Positions 34,630 through 43,135 of a stretch of 64,000 nucleotides of DNA are shown in pieces. Numbering within the stretch: the first letter of the stretch is position 1; each line of letters starts with the position of its first letter. The stretch comes from Phaeacidiphilus oryzae TH49. GTDB lineage: Bacteria > Actinomycetota > Actinomycetes > Streptomycetales > Streptomycetaceae. The notes under the pieces were generated by a model. The model was not told where the DNA came from. It ran no database searches and saw only the letters and a program-made list of their open reading frames with translations. A program made the translations under genes and the position numbers. The stretch lies in NCBI RefSeq assembly GCF_000744815.1, contig NZ_JQMQ01000005.1, positions 1,744,055-1,808,054 of the forward strand, given 5' to 3'.

Positions 34630-35489
34630 CCGCCGCCGACGACGCCCGCACCGCTGACACTCCCGCCGCCGCCGGGGCTCCCGCCGCCGCGAAGGTCACC
34701 TTCGTCGGGGCCGGCCCGGGCGCGCCCGACCTGCTGACCTTCCGCGCCGCCCAGGCCATCGCCGAGGCGGACGTGGTGATCTGGGCGGCCAGCCTGGTCC
34801 ATGAGGACGTCCTGCGACACGCCCGCGAGGGTGCCGAGATCGTCGACTCCTCGCTGGTCCCGATGGAGGCCGTCCTCGACCTCTACGCCCGTGCGGTGGC
34901 CGAGAACCTGCGGGTGGCCCGGGTGCACTCCGGCGACCCCTCGCTCTGGGGCGCCGTCCAGGAGCAGCTGGACCACTGCACCGCGCTCGGCCTGGAGACC
35001 GAGATCGTGCCCGGCGTCTCGTCCTTCTCCGCGGTCGCCGCGCTGGCCAAGCGGGAGTTGACGATCCCCGAGGTGGCGCAGTCGGTGGTGCTGACCCGGC
35101 TGGGCGGCGGCAAGACGCCGATGCCGCCGGGCGAGGAGGTCCGCGAGTTCGCCCGGCACGGCACCACCATGGCGGTCTTCCTCTCCGCGGCCCGCTCCAA
35201 GCAGCTCGCCGAGGAGCTGCGGGAGGGCGGCTACCCGGAGGACACCCCGGTGGTCATCGCGTACCAGGCCACCTGGCCGGACGAGTTGCTGCTGCGCTGC
35301 ACGCTGGGGACGCTGGAGGAGACGGTCAAGGAGCACCGGCTCTGGAAGCACACCCTCTTCCTGGTCGGCCCGGCGCTCTCGGCCTCCGGCACCCGCTCGC
35401 ACCTCTACCACCCGGGCCACTTCCACACCTTCCGCCGCGCCGACCCGGGCGCCCGCCGCCGCCTGCGTGCCGAGCACGCCGAGCACTGA
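34626..35489 (+). CDS. cobM: Precorrin-4 C11-methyltransferase CobM/CbiF
   Basis: SAM-dependent C-11 methylation. It is 287 aa from GTG 34626, with GGAGGAAAG upstream and a GTGA overlap with cobI. After a 20-residue Ala-rich extension: KVTFVGAGPGAPDLLTFRA, VVIWAASLVHEDVL, VHSGDPSLWGAVQEQLD, VPGVSSFSAVAALAKREL and SAARSKQLAEELREGGY, matching the CobM/CbiF family. Identification is secure. Confidence 0.95.
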   Translation: MTAADDARTADTPAAAGAPAAAKVTFVGAGPGAPDLLTFRAAQAIAEADVVIWAASLVHEDVLRHAREGAEIVDSSLVPMEAVLDLYARAVAENLRVARVHSGDPSLWGAVQEQLDHCTALGLETEIVPGVSSFSAVAALAKRELTIPEVAQSVVLTRLGGGKTPMPPGEEVREFARHGTTMAVFLSAARSKQLAEELREGGYPEDTPVVIAYQATWPDELLLRCTLGTLEETVKEHRLWKHTLFLVGPALSASGTRSHLYHPGHFHTFRRADPGARRRLRAEHAEH

Positions 35490-35510
35490 CCGGCCTGGTA
35501 CGACAGCCCC

Positions 35511-36887
35511 ATGAGTACGCCAGAGGAACCCCGCGAGCCGGCGGACGCGCCCGCGACGGCGGGCGGGCCCGAGCTCCCCGGGCCCACGCCGAGCGGCTCC
35601 GCGCCGGGCGGCTCCGCGCCCGACGGCCCAGCGCCGGAAGGCGCGAAGCCGGACGGCCCCGAGCTGCGTGAGCCGGATCTACCGCGTACCGCGAAGGTCC
35701 GGCAGAAGGCGCTGCGCACCGGCTGGACCACCGGCACCTGCGCCAGCGCCGCCGCCCGCGCGGCCGCCCTGCTGCTGACCACCGGCCGCCCGCAGCCACT
35801 GGTCGAGGTCGCACTGCCGTCCGGCAACCGCGTCGGCTTCCCCGTCGAGCGCTGCGAACTGCTGCGCCCGGGAAGGGCCGAGGCGGTGGTGGTGAAGGAC
35901 GCCGGGGACGACCCGGACGTCACCCACGGCGCCCACCTCACCGCGACCGTCAGCTGGTCGGACACCCCCGGCGTGCACCTGCACGGCGGGGTCGGCGTGG
36001 GCGTGGTGACCAAGCCGGGGCTCGGCCTGGAGGTCGGCGGCCCGGCGATCAACCCGGTCCCGCGCCGCATGATCACCCAGGCGGTGACCGAGGTGCACGA
36101 CCCCTCGTCCGCGCGCGGGCTGGACGTCACCATCAGCGTCCCGGACGGCGAGCAGCGCGCCCGGAAGACCACCAACGGCCGGCTCGGCATCCTCGGCGGC
36201 ATCTCGATCCTGGGCACCACCGGGATCGTCCGCCCGTTCTCCACCGCCTCCTGGCGGGCCTCGGTGGAGCAGGCGGTGGCGGTGGCCTCGGCGCAGGGCG
36301 AGCGGACGATCGTGCTGTGCACGGGCGGGCGTACCGAGAAGGGCGCCATGGCCATGCTGCCCGAGCTGCCCGAGGTCTGCTTCATCGAGGTCGGCGACTT
36401 CACCGGGGCCGCGCTGCGGCGGGCGGTCGAGGGCGGAATGGAGCGGGCGGTCTTCGTCGGCATGGCGGGCAAGCTCACCAAGCTGGCGGCGGGCGTCCTG
36501 ATGACCCACTACACCCGCTCGCGGATCGACACCGGGGTGCTCGCCGCCATCACCCGCGCGGTCGGCGGCGCCGAGCCGCTGGCCTCCGAGGTCGCGGCGG
36601 CGAACACGGCTCGGCACGCCTACGAACTCTGGGAGTCCGCGGGCCTGTTGGGGCCGGCGGGCGCCGAGCTGTGCGGCCGGGTGGCCGCGGTGATGTCCCG
36701 CTTCACCGAGGGCGCGCTGACGACGGAGGCCGCCATGGTCGACTTCACCGGCGCCCGCCTGATCGCCGCCACCCCGAACGGCCTGCTGCCCGCGCCGCAG
36801 GGACCGGAAGGGAAAGCGCCGACCCGGCCGGGCAGCGGCACCCGGCGCCGCGAGGGCGGCCCGGACGCCGAGGGGACGGACCGATGA
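35511..36887 (+). CDS. cbiD: Cobalt-precorrin-5B C1-methyltransferase CbiD
   Basis: Methylates C-1 with loss of the two-carbon fragment in the early-cobalt pathway; CbiD is unrelated to the tetrapyrrole methylase fold. It is 458 aa. The first 55 residues are Pro/Gly/Ala-rich with repeated SAPGGSAPDGPAPEG-type units and are not part of the conserved domain. The conserved part begins ALRTGWTTGTCASAAARAA and continues with KDAGDDPDVTHGAHL, GGPAINPVPRRMI, GRLGILGGISILGTTGIV and VGMAGKLTKLAAGVLMTHY. ATG 35511 lacks a clear ribosome site. It overlaps cobL by 4 bp. Confidence 0.94.
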   Translation: MSTPEEPREPADAPATAGGPELPGPTPSGSAPGGSAPDGPAPEGAKPDGPELREPDLPRTAKVRQKALRTGWTTGTCASAAARAAALLLTTGRPQPLVEVALPSGNRVGFPVERCELLRPGRAEAVVVKDAGDDPDVTHGAHLTATVSWSDTPGVHLHGGVGVGVVTKPGLGLEVGGPAINPVPRRMITQAVTEVHDPSSARGLDVTISVPDGEQRARKTTNGRLGILGGISILGTTGIVRPFSTASWRASVEQAVAVASAQGERTIVLCTGGRTEKGAMAMLPELPEVCFIEVGDFTGAALRRAVEGGMERAVFVGMAGKLTKLAAGVLMTHYTRSRIDTGVLAAITRAVGGAEPLASEVAAANTARHAYELWESAGLLGPAGAELCGRVAAVMSRFTEGALTTEAAMVDFTGARLIAATPNGLLPAPQGPEGKAPTRPGSGTRRREGGPDAEGTDR

Positions 36888-38329
36888 CCCCCGCCGCCGC
36901 CCGGGTCACCGTCGTCGGCCTCGGCACCTCCGGGGCCGAGCTGCCCGCCGAGGCCCAACACGCCCTCGCCGGGGCGCAGTTGGTGATCGGCGCGGCCCGG
37001 CACCTGGCCGCCGCCGAAGCGGCCGGCGCGATACCCGACTCCGCCCACCGGATCACGCTGGGCCCCCTGGCCCCGGCGCTGAACGCGCTGACCGGCCTGC
37101 TCACCCCGACCACGCCGAACACCCCGCCAGCCCCGACCACCCCAAAAACCCCGGAGACCCCGACCGTCCCGAACCCCTCGGTAACCCCGGCTACCCCTGC
37201 CCCCTCGGTCCCGCCGTGCGCCCCGAGTGCCCCGAGCGCCCCCGCCGCGCCCGCCGCGCCGCGAGCCGTCGTGCTCGCCTCCGGGGACCCCGGGTTCTTC
37301 GGGATCGTCCGCGCCCTCGCCGAACGGCTCGGGCCGGAGGAGCTGAACGTCATCCCCTCCCCCTCCTCGGTCGCCATGGCCTTCGCCCGGCTGGGCATTC
37401 CCTGGGATGACGCCGTCGTGGTCAGCGCCCACGGCCGCGAGCTGCGCACCGCCGCCAACCTCTGCCGCGCCCACCGCAAGGTGGCCGTACTGACCGCCCC
37501 CGGCGCCGGCCCCGCCGAGCTCGGCGCGGCCCTCCTCGCCACCCCGGGCGTCGAGCGCCGCCTGATCGTCGCCGCCGACCTCGGCGGCCCTGCCGAGCGT
37601 CTGGACTACTGCACCCCCGCCGAGGCCGCCGAACGCAGCTGGCCCGCCGTCAACCTGGTGCTCTGCCTGGGCACGGAGGCCGCCACCCGGCCCGCGCCGG
37701 CGATGCGGACGATCGCCGCGCTGCCCGCGGCCCCCGACACCTGGGCGCTGCCCGAGTCCGCCTTCGCCCACCGCGACTCGATGGTGACCAAGGCCGAGGT
37801 GCGCGCCCTGGCCCTGGCCCGGCTCGGCCCGCGCCCCGGCGACCTCGTCTGGGACGTGGGCGCGGGCAGCGGCTCGGTCGCGGTGGAGTGCGCACGGCTG
37901 GGGGCGGCGGCGGTCGCCGTCGAACGGGCGGCAGACGGCATCGATCGGATCCGGGCCAACGCCGCCGCGCACGGCGTCGACGTCTCCGCCGTCCACGGCG
38001 AGGCGCCGGAGGCCCTGGCCGCACTCCCCTCCCCGGACAGCGTGTTCATCGGCGGCGGCGGTTCCGGCGTGGCGGCCCTCGCGGCGTACTGCGCGGACCG
38101 GGCCCGCCGCACGGTGGTGGTCACCCTCGCCGCGCTGGACCGGGTGCCCGCCGTCCGGGCCGCGCTCGCCGGTGCGGGCCTGGACGTGGACGGGGTGCTC
38201 CTGCAGTCCTCACGGCTGGCCCCGCTGCCCGGCGAGGTCACCCGGCTCGCCGCCACCAACCCGGTCTTCGTCCTCTGGGGCAGCAGGCCCTCAGCCAGGT
38301 ACCGACAGCAAGGAGCGACCCCATCGTGA
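36884..38329 (+). CDS. cobL: Precorrin-6Y C5,15-methyltransferase (decarboxylating) CobL (CbiE-CbiT fusion)
   Basis: 481 aa, starting in an ATGA overlap with cbiD. The N-terminal CbiE-like tetrapyrrole methylase has VTVVGLGTSGAELPAE, VLASGDPGFFGIVRAL and VIPSPSSVAMAFARLG. The C-terminal CbiT methyltransferase (from about 285) has MVTKAEVRALALARLG and the SAM loop VWDVGAGSGSVAVECARLG. It methylates C-5 and C-15 and decarboxylates the C-12 acetate. Residues about 72-126 are a Thr/Pro-rich insert (for example TTPNTPPAPTTPKTPETP) between the first strand region and the GDPGFFG loop; it is absent from typical family members and looks like repeat expansion. The reading frame is intact through it. 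Confidence 0.94.
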   Translation: MTPAAARVTVVGLGTSGAELPAEAQHALAGAQLVIGAARHLAAAEAAGAIPDSAHRITLGPLAPALNALTGLLTPTTPNTPPAPTTPKTPETPTVPNPSVTPATPAPSVPPCAPSAPSAPAAPAAPRAVVLASGDPGFFGIVRALAERLGPEELNVIPSPSSVAMAFARLGIPWDDAVVVSAHGRELRTAANLCRAHRKVAVLTAPGAGPAELGAALLATPGVERRLIVAADLGGPAERLDYCTPAEAAERSWPAVNLVLCLGTEAATRPAPAMRTIAALPAAPDTWALPESAFAHRDSMVTKAEVRALALARLGPRPGDLVWDVGAGSGSVAVECARLGAAAVAVERAADGIDRIRANAAAHGVDVSAVHGEAPEALAALPSPDSVFIGGGGSGVAALAAYCADRARRTVVVTLAALDRVPAVRAALAGAGLDVDGVLLQSSRLAPLPGEVTRLAATNPVFVLWGSRPSARYRQQGATPS

Positions 38330-40050
38330 TCGGCCTACTCGCCGCCACCGCCGCCGGCCGGCGCGCCGCCGCCGACCTGGCCGGCCGCCTCCCCGACGCG
38401 CGCCAGTACGAAGGCCCGGTCGGGGTGGAGCTCCCGCGCGCCTTCGCCGAGTGCGACCGGCTGGTGGTCTTCCTCGCGGTCGGCGCGACCGTGCGGCTGC
38501 TCGCCCCGCTGCTCCGGGACAAGGCCGGCGACCCGGGGGTGGTCTGCGTCGACGAGGCCGGCCGGTTCGCCGTGCCGGTGCTCGGCGGCCACGCCGGCGG
38601 GGCCAACGAGCTGGCCGACCGGATCGGTGAACTCCTCGGCGCCGTACCGGTGTCGACCACCGCCACCGACGCGGCCGGCATCCCCGGTCTGGACACCCTC
38701 GACCCCCTGGGCTGGACCGCCGAGGGCGAGGTCGCCGCCGTCACCCGGGCGGTGCTGGACGGCGATCCGGTCCGGCTGGTCGCCGATCGGAGGTATCCGC
38801 TGCCCGCTCTCCCGGCCAACGTCCGGGAGGACGCGGCGCCCGGCGCGCCGGTCCTCCGGGTCAGCGACCGCACGGCGGCCGTCGAGAGCGCCGGTGCCCC
38901 CGTGCTCACCCTCCGCCCCCGCGACCTGGTCGTCGGCGTGGGCGCCAGCCGCGGCGCGAGCGCCGAGGAGATCACCGCGCTCGTCGACTCGGTCCTGGCC
39001 GAGGCCGGCCTCTCCCGGCGCTCCGTCACCGCGCTGGCCACCGTGGACGCCAAGGCCGAGGAGCCCGGCATCCTGGCCGCCGCCGAGGCGCTGGGCGTCC
39101 GGCTGGTCACCCACCCCGCCGAGGCCCTGGCCTCGATCGAGGTGCCCAACCCCTCCGACGCCCCGCTGGCCGCCGTCGGCACCCCGAGCGTGGCCGAGGC
39201 CGCCGCGCTCGCCACCGCCCCGGGCGGCGAACTCCTGGTCCCCAAGCGGAAGTCCGCCCCCGCCGAGGCCGGCGCGGCGCCGATGGCCACCGCCGCCGTC
39301 GCCCGCCGCCCGGTACGCGGGCGGCTCGCGCTGGTCGGCCTCGGCCCCGGCGCGCGCGACCTCCTCACCGAGCGCGCGCGCAACGAGCTGCGCCGGGCGT
39401 CCGTCGTCGTCGGCCTGGACCAGTACCTGGACCAGATCCGCGACCTCCTCCGCCCCGGCACCCGGATCGAGTCCACCGGCCTCGGCGCCGAGGAGGCCCG
39501 GGCCCGCAGCGCCGTCCGACTCGCCCAGCAGGGCCACGCCGTGGCCCTGATCGGCAGCGGCGACGCGGGCGTCTACGCGATGGCCTCCCCGGCGCTGGCC
39601 GAGGCCGGCGACGACATCGACGTGGTCGGCGTCCCCGGCGTGACCGCCGCGCTCGCCGCCGGCTCGCTGCTCGGCGCCCCGCTCGGCCACGACCACGTCA
39701 GCATCTCCCTCTCCGACCTCCACACCCCGTGGGAGGTGATCGAGCGGCGGGTCCGCGCGGCGGCCGAGGCCGACCTGGTGGTCACCTTCTACAACCCACG
39801 CAGCCGGGGCCGGGACTGGCAGCTGCCGAAGGCGCTGGCGATCCTCTCCGAGCACCGGGAGCCGGCCGCCACCCCGGTCGGCGTGGCCCACTCGGTCTCC
39901 CGCCCGGACGAGTGGCACACCGTCACCACCCTCGCCGAGGTCGACGTCCGTACCGTCGACATGACCACCGTGGTGGTCGTCGGCAACACCGCCTCCCGCC
40001 GGATCGCCGGCCGCTTCGTCACCCCGCGCGGTTACCGATGGCAGTCATGA
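38326..40050 (+). CDS. CbiG-CobJ fusion: cobalt-precorrin-5A hydrolase and precorrin-3B C17-methyltransferase
   Basis: 574 aa from GTG 38326 (AAGGAG upstream, GTGA overlap with cobL). The N-terminal CbiG half has VVFLAVGATVRLLAPLL, VPVLGGHAGGANELA and the C-terminal CbiG signature LVVGVGASRGASAEEI with VTHPAEALASIEVPNPSD; it opens the delta-lactone and releases acetaldehyde. The CobJ/CbiH half (from about 335) has RLALVGLGPGARDLLTERA, VALIGSGDAGVYAMASPAL, VPGVTAALAAGSLLGAPLG and VTFYNPRSRGRDWQL; it methylates C-17 with ring contraction. Fusion of these two steps occurs in actinobacteria. CbiG with CbiD points to the early-cobalt chemistry even though CobN is also present. Confidence 0.93.
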   Translation: MIGLLAATAAGRRAAADLAGRLPDARQYEGPVGVELPRAFAECDRLVVFLAVGATVRLLAPLLRDKAGDPGVVCVDEAGRFAVPVLGGHAGGANELADRIGELLGAVPVSTTATDAAGIPGLDTLDPLGWTAEGEVAAVTRAVLDGDPVRLVADRRYPLPALPANVREDAAPGAPVLRVSDRTAAVESAGAPVLTLRPRDLVVGVGASRGASAEEITALVDSVLAEAGLSRRSVTALATVDAKAEEPGILAAAEALGVRLVTHPAEALASIEVPNPSDAPLAAVGTPSVAEAAALATAPGGELLVPKRKSAPAEAGAAPMATAAVARRPVRGRLALVGLGPGARDLLTERARNELRRASVVVGLDQYLDQIRDLLRPGTRIESTGLGAEEARARSAVRLAQQGHAVALIGSGDAGVYAMASPALAEAGDDIDVVGVPGVTAALAAGSLLGAPLGHDHVSISLSDLHTPWEVIERRVRAAAEADLVVTFYNPRSRGRDWQLPKALAILSEHREPAATPVGVAHSVSRPDEWHTVTTLAEVDVRTVDMTTVVVVGNTASRRIAGRFVTPRGYRWQS

Positions 40051-40298
40051 CGGCCCCCGTAGAGGTCACCGCCGCCTGCGCCGGCTGCGGCGCCTGTCTG
40101 CTGACCTGCCCGACCCACGCGATCCGCCCGACGGGCGGCGGGAACACCGGCGGTGGGAACACCGACGGCGGGACGACCGGAGGCAGGACGACCGGCAGCG
40201 GCCCGCTGCGCGTCCTCGACTCGCTCTGCACCGCCTGCCTGGAATGCATCGAGGTCTGCCCCGTCGACGCCATCACCACCACCGAGGAGGCGAGTTGA
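40047..40298 (+). CDS. 2x[4Fe-4S] ferredoxin
   Basis: 83 aa from ATG 40047, which gives the ATGA overlap used throughout this operon; an ATG three codons earlier is also in frame. Two cluster-binding motifs are seen: CAGCGACLLTCP near residue 11 and CTACLECIEVCP near residue 62. A Gly/Thr repeat spacer (GGGNTGGGNTDGGTTGG) separates them and is longer than in ordinary bacterial ferredoxins. It probably supplies electrons to a reductive corrin step, or relates to the cobalt reduction needed before adenosylation by CobO. Confidence 0.9.
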   Translation: MTAPVEVTAACAGCGACLLTCPTHAIRPTGGGNTGGGNTDGGTTGGRTTGSGPLRVLDSLCTACLECIEVCPVDAITTTEEAS

Positions 40299-40906
40299 CC
40301 GCCCGTCAGCCCCGCGCCACACCCCGCGCAGTGCACCCGATCGAGCAGCGCTCGTACGAGATCCTGCGCTCCCGCGCGGACACCTCCGCGCTGCCCCCGC
40401 TGACCCGTGCGGTCACCGAGCGGGTGGTGCACGCGAGCGCGGACCTCGACTACCTCTCCGACCTGGTGCTCTCCCCGGAGCCCCGACTCCGTTCCGCCGC
40501 CGAGGCACTGGCCTCCGGCGAGGCCCGACTGGTCGCCGACGTGGAGATGGTCGCCGCCGGCATCACCACCCGGGACGCCATCTGCCGGGTCCGCCAGGCG
40601 AAGTCCGACCCGGCGACCGGCCTGACCCGCTCGGCCGCCGCCATCCGGCTGGCCTATGAGGAGGTCGGGCCCGGCGCGGTCTGGGTGATCGGCTGCGCCC
40701 CGACCGCGCTCTTCGAACTGATCGAGCTGGACGTCCGGCCCGCCCTGGTGATCGGCCTCCCGGTCGGCTTCGTCGGCGCCGCCGAGTCCAAGCAGGCGCT
40801 GCGCGAGTCCGGCCTGCCGGCCGTCAGCAACCGCTCGGAGAAGGGCGGTTCGGCGGTCGCCGCCGCGGCGGCCAACGCCCTCCTCTATCCCGACCTGTAC
40901 GCCTGA
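40295..40906 (+). CDS. cobH: Precorrin-8X methylmutase CobH/CbiC
   Basis: 203 aa from a TTG start at 40295, in a TTGA overlap with the ferredoxin gene and with GGAGG correctly spaced; no ATG or GTG gives the full conserved N terminus. It moves the C-11 methyl to C-12 to give (cobalt-hydrogeno)byrinic acid. Motifs: HPIEQRSYEILRSRAD with the catalytic His, RVVHASADLDY, DVEMVAAGITTRDAI, VIGCAPTALFELIEL and GLPVGFVGAAESKQALRES. Identification is secure. Confidence 0.94.
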   Translation: MTARQPRATPRAVHPIEQRSYEILRSRADTSALPPLTRAVTERVVHASADLDYLSDLVLSPEPRLRSAAEALASGEARLVADVEMVAAGITTRDAICRVRQAKSDPATGLTRSAAAIRLAYEEVGPGAVWVIGCAPTALFELIELDVRPALVIGLPVGFVGAAESKQALRESGLPAVSNRSEKGGSAVAAAAANALLYPDLYA

Positions 40907-40970
40907 CGCCGCCTCACCGCCCCCTGATCCGCCCTCAGCAGCCCCGCACCACCCCCAGGAGTCCCCTCTC

Positions 40971-41927
40971 ATGACATCTCCCGGCACCACCACCGACCCC
41001 GCCCTCCTCCTCGTCGGCCACGGCACCCGGGACGAGGCCGGCGCGGCCGCCTTCCGCGAGTTCGTGGCCGAGCTCGCCGGCCATCTGCCGGCCGGCACTC
41101 CGGTCGGCGGCGGCTTCATCGAGCTCTCCCCGCCGCCGCTGGCGGACGCCGTCTCCGCGCTGGTCGAGCAGGGCGCCCGGCGGTTCGCGGCCGTGCCGCT
41201 GGTACTGGTCTCGGCGGGGCACGCCAAGGGCGACATCCCGGCCGCCCTCACCCGGGAGAAGCTCCGGCACCCCGGCACCGAGTACACCTACGGCCGCCCC
41301 CTCGGCCCCCACCCCCACCTGCTGACCGTCCTGGAACGCCGCCTCGACGAGGTGCTCGACCCGGCCGACCGCGCCGACACCACCGTCCTCCTGGTCGGGC
41401 GGGGCTCGACCGACCCCGACGCCAACGCCGAGGTGGTGAAGGTCGCCCGGCTCCTCTGGGAGGGACGGGGGCTGGCCGGCGTCGAGACCTCCTTCATCTC
41501 CCTCGCCGCCCCGGACGTGCCGGCCGGCCTGGAGCGCTGCGCCCGCCTGGGCGCCCGGCGGATCGTGGTCCTCCCCTACTTCCTCTTCACCGGCATCCTG
41601 CCGGACCGCGTGGTCGAGCAGTCCCGCGCCTGGGCGGACGCCCATCCGGAGGTCGACGTCCGCAACGCCGGCGTCCTGGGCGCCACCCCCGAGCTGGCCG
41701 AGCTCGTCCTGGAGCGTTACCGCGAGACCATCGCCGGCGACCTGCGGATGAACTGCGACACCTGCGTCTACCGGATCGCCATGCCGGGCTTCGAGGACCG
41801 CGTAGGCCTTCCCCAGCAGCCCCACCACCACCCCGACGACCCCGGCCACCATCACGGCCACGACGGTCACCACCACGGCCACGGCGACCACCACACCCAT
41901 GACGACCACCCCTCCCATGCCCACTGA
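40971..41927 (+). CDS. cbiX: Sirohydrochlorin cobaltochelatase CbiX (long form, His-rich tail)
   Basis: 318 aa. Early cobalt insertion into sirohydrochlorin. Two CbiX-like halves are present: LLLVGHGTRDEAGAAAF and VPLVLVSAGHAKGDIPAAL supply the metal histidines, then LLVGRGSTDPDANAE and VVLPYFLFTGILPDRVV. The C-terminal MNCDTC fits the MxCxxC motif linked to an iron-sulfur centre in long CbiX proteins. It is followed by an extreme His/Asp tail (for example HHHGHDGHHHGHGDHH) of about 35 residues that probably stores or delivers cobalt. ATG 40971 follows AGGAG by 9 bp. The 3' end overlaps the next gene by 29 bp, within the tail. Confidence 0.94.
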   Translation: MTSPGTTTDPALLLVGHGTRDEAGAAAFREFVAELAGHLPAGTPVGGGFIELSPPPLADAVSALVEQGARRFAAVPLVLVSAGHAKGDIPAALTREKLRHPGTEYTYGRPLGPHPHLLTVLERRLDEVLDPADRADTTVLLVGRGSTDPDANAEVVKVARLLWEGRGLAGVETSFISLAAPDVPAGLERCARLGARRIVVLPYFLFTGILPDRVVEQSRAWADAHPEVDVRNAGVLGATPELAELVLERYRETIAGDLRMNCDTCVYRIAMPGFEDRVGLPQQPHHHPDDPGHHHGHDGHHHGHGDHHTHDDHPSHAH

Positions 41928-42960
41928 CCACGACCTCCGCCACCACGGCGACGCCGAGACCGCCCCCGGACTGGTCGACCTCGCGGTCAACGTCCGCACC
42001 GGCACTCCCCCGCAGTGGCTGCGCGAGACCCTCGCCGCCTCCCTCGCCGACCTGGCCGCGTACCCGGACGGGACGGCGGCCCGGGCCGCCGTCGCGGCCC
42101 ACCACGACCGCCCGTCGGCCGAGGTTCTGCTGACGGCCGGCGCGGCGGAGGCGTTCGTCCTCCTCGCCCGCGCGCTGACACCCCGTCACCCCCTGATCGT
42201 CCACCCCCAGTTCACCGAGCCCGAAGCCGCTCTCCGGGACGCCGGACACAAGCCGGACCGGCTGGTCCTCCGCCCCGAGGACGGCTTCCGGCTCACCCCC
42301 GAGGCGATCGCCTCCGTGCCGGACTCCGCCGACCTCGTGGTCATCGGCAACCCGACCAACCCCACCTCCGTCCTCCACCCCGCCGAGGCGGTGGCCCGAC
42401 TCGCCCGGCCCGGGCGGACCCTGATCGTCGACGAGGCCTTCGCCGACACCGTCCCCGGCGAGCCGGAGTCACTGGCCACCCGCCGCGACATCCCCGGCCT
42501 GGTCGTCCTGCGCAGCCTGACCAAGACCTGGGGCCTGGCCGGCCTCCGGATCGGCTACCTCCTGGCCGAGGCCGACACCGTCGCCCGCCTCTCCCTGGCC
42601 CAGCCGCTGTGGCCGGTCTCGACCCCGGCGCTGACCGCCGCGATCGCCTGCGTCTCCCCCCGAGCCGTGGCAGAAGCCAATCACGCGGCACTGACAATCC
42701 AGGCGGACCGCGAATACCTCCGCTCCGCCCTCGCCCGCTTCCCCGGGATCCGCGTCCACGGCGAGCCCCGGGCCTCCTTCCTCCTCCTGGAGGTCGCCGA
42801 CGGCGCCGCACTCCGCGAAGCCCTCCGGGAGGCCGGCTTCGCCACCCGCCGGGCCGACACCTTCCCCGGCCTAGACGAGAACTGGCTCCGCATAGCGGTC
42901 CGCCCGCCCGAGACCACGAACGCCTTCGTCCACGCCCTGACCATGCTCCTCCGCACCTGA
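41899..42960 (+). CDS. CobC-like pyridoxal-phosphate aminotransferase/decarboxylase
   Basis: 353 aa from ATG 41899; an ATG six codons on is an alternative. Fold-type I PLP enzyme: LVDLAVNVRTGTPPQWL, LTAGAAEAFVLLARAL, VVIGNPTNPTSVLHPAE, IVDEAFADTVPGE and the PLP-lysine motif VLRSLTKTWGLAGLRIGYL. It resembles the histidinol-phosphate aminotransferase-like CobC/CobD proteins that make the aminopropanol-phosphate arm of cobalamin by threonine-phosphate decarboxylation. The exact reaction cannot be told from sequence alone. It is the last gene of the riboswitch operon. Confidence 0.88.
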   Translation: MTTTPPMPTDHDLRHHGDAETAPGLVDLAVNVRTGTPPQWLRETLAASLADLAAYPDGTAARAAVAAHHDRPSAEVLLTAGAAEAFVLLARALTPRHPLIVHPQFTEPEAALRDAGHKPDRLVLRPEDGFRLTPEAIASVPDSADLVVIGNPTNPTSVLHPAEAVARLARPGRTLIVDEAFADTVPGEPESLATRRDIPGLVVLRSLTKTWGLAGLRIGYLLAEADTVARLSLAQPLWPVSTPALTAAIACVSPRAVAEANHAALTIQADREYLRSALARFPGIRVHGEPRASFLLLEVADGAALREALREAGFATRRADTFPGLDENWLRIAVRPPETTNAFVHALTMLLRT

Positions 42961-43070
42961 GCGCGCCCCGGAGTGGCAGCGAATCAAGGGCGCGGGGAAT
43001 CACGCGCCCAGCGCGCAACGGCGCCGCACCCCGGCAACGGCATAGAAGCCGCAGTCCGGCCGCTCGACTG

Positions 43071-43084
43071 TTCACGTACGTGAA
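43071..43084. promoter_or_regulatory. 14-bp palindrome TTCACGTACGTGAA (candidate operator)
   Basis: Perfect 14-bp palindrome located 14 bp upstream of the predicted -35 of the polysaccharide lyase gene, in a short intergenic region. The position suits an activator or repressor dimer. The cognate regulator is not known. Confidence 0.5.
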
Positions 43085-43098
43085 AAGCGTACAGACCC

Positions 43099-43128
43099 TT
43101 GACTGCGCAGCGCACCACCCCATGGGAT
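43099..43128 (+). promoter_or_regulatory. Predicted promoter of the PL8 lyase gene (leaderless?)
   Basis: TTGACT (43099-43104), 18-bp spacer and TGGGAT (43123-43128): the same hexamers and spacing as the predicted cobI promoter. Seven bases separate the -10 from the lyase ATG, so transcription would begin at or next to the start codon. Confidence 0.4.
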
Positions 43129-43135
43129 TACCCCC

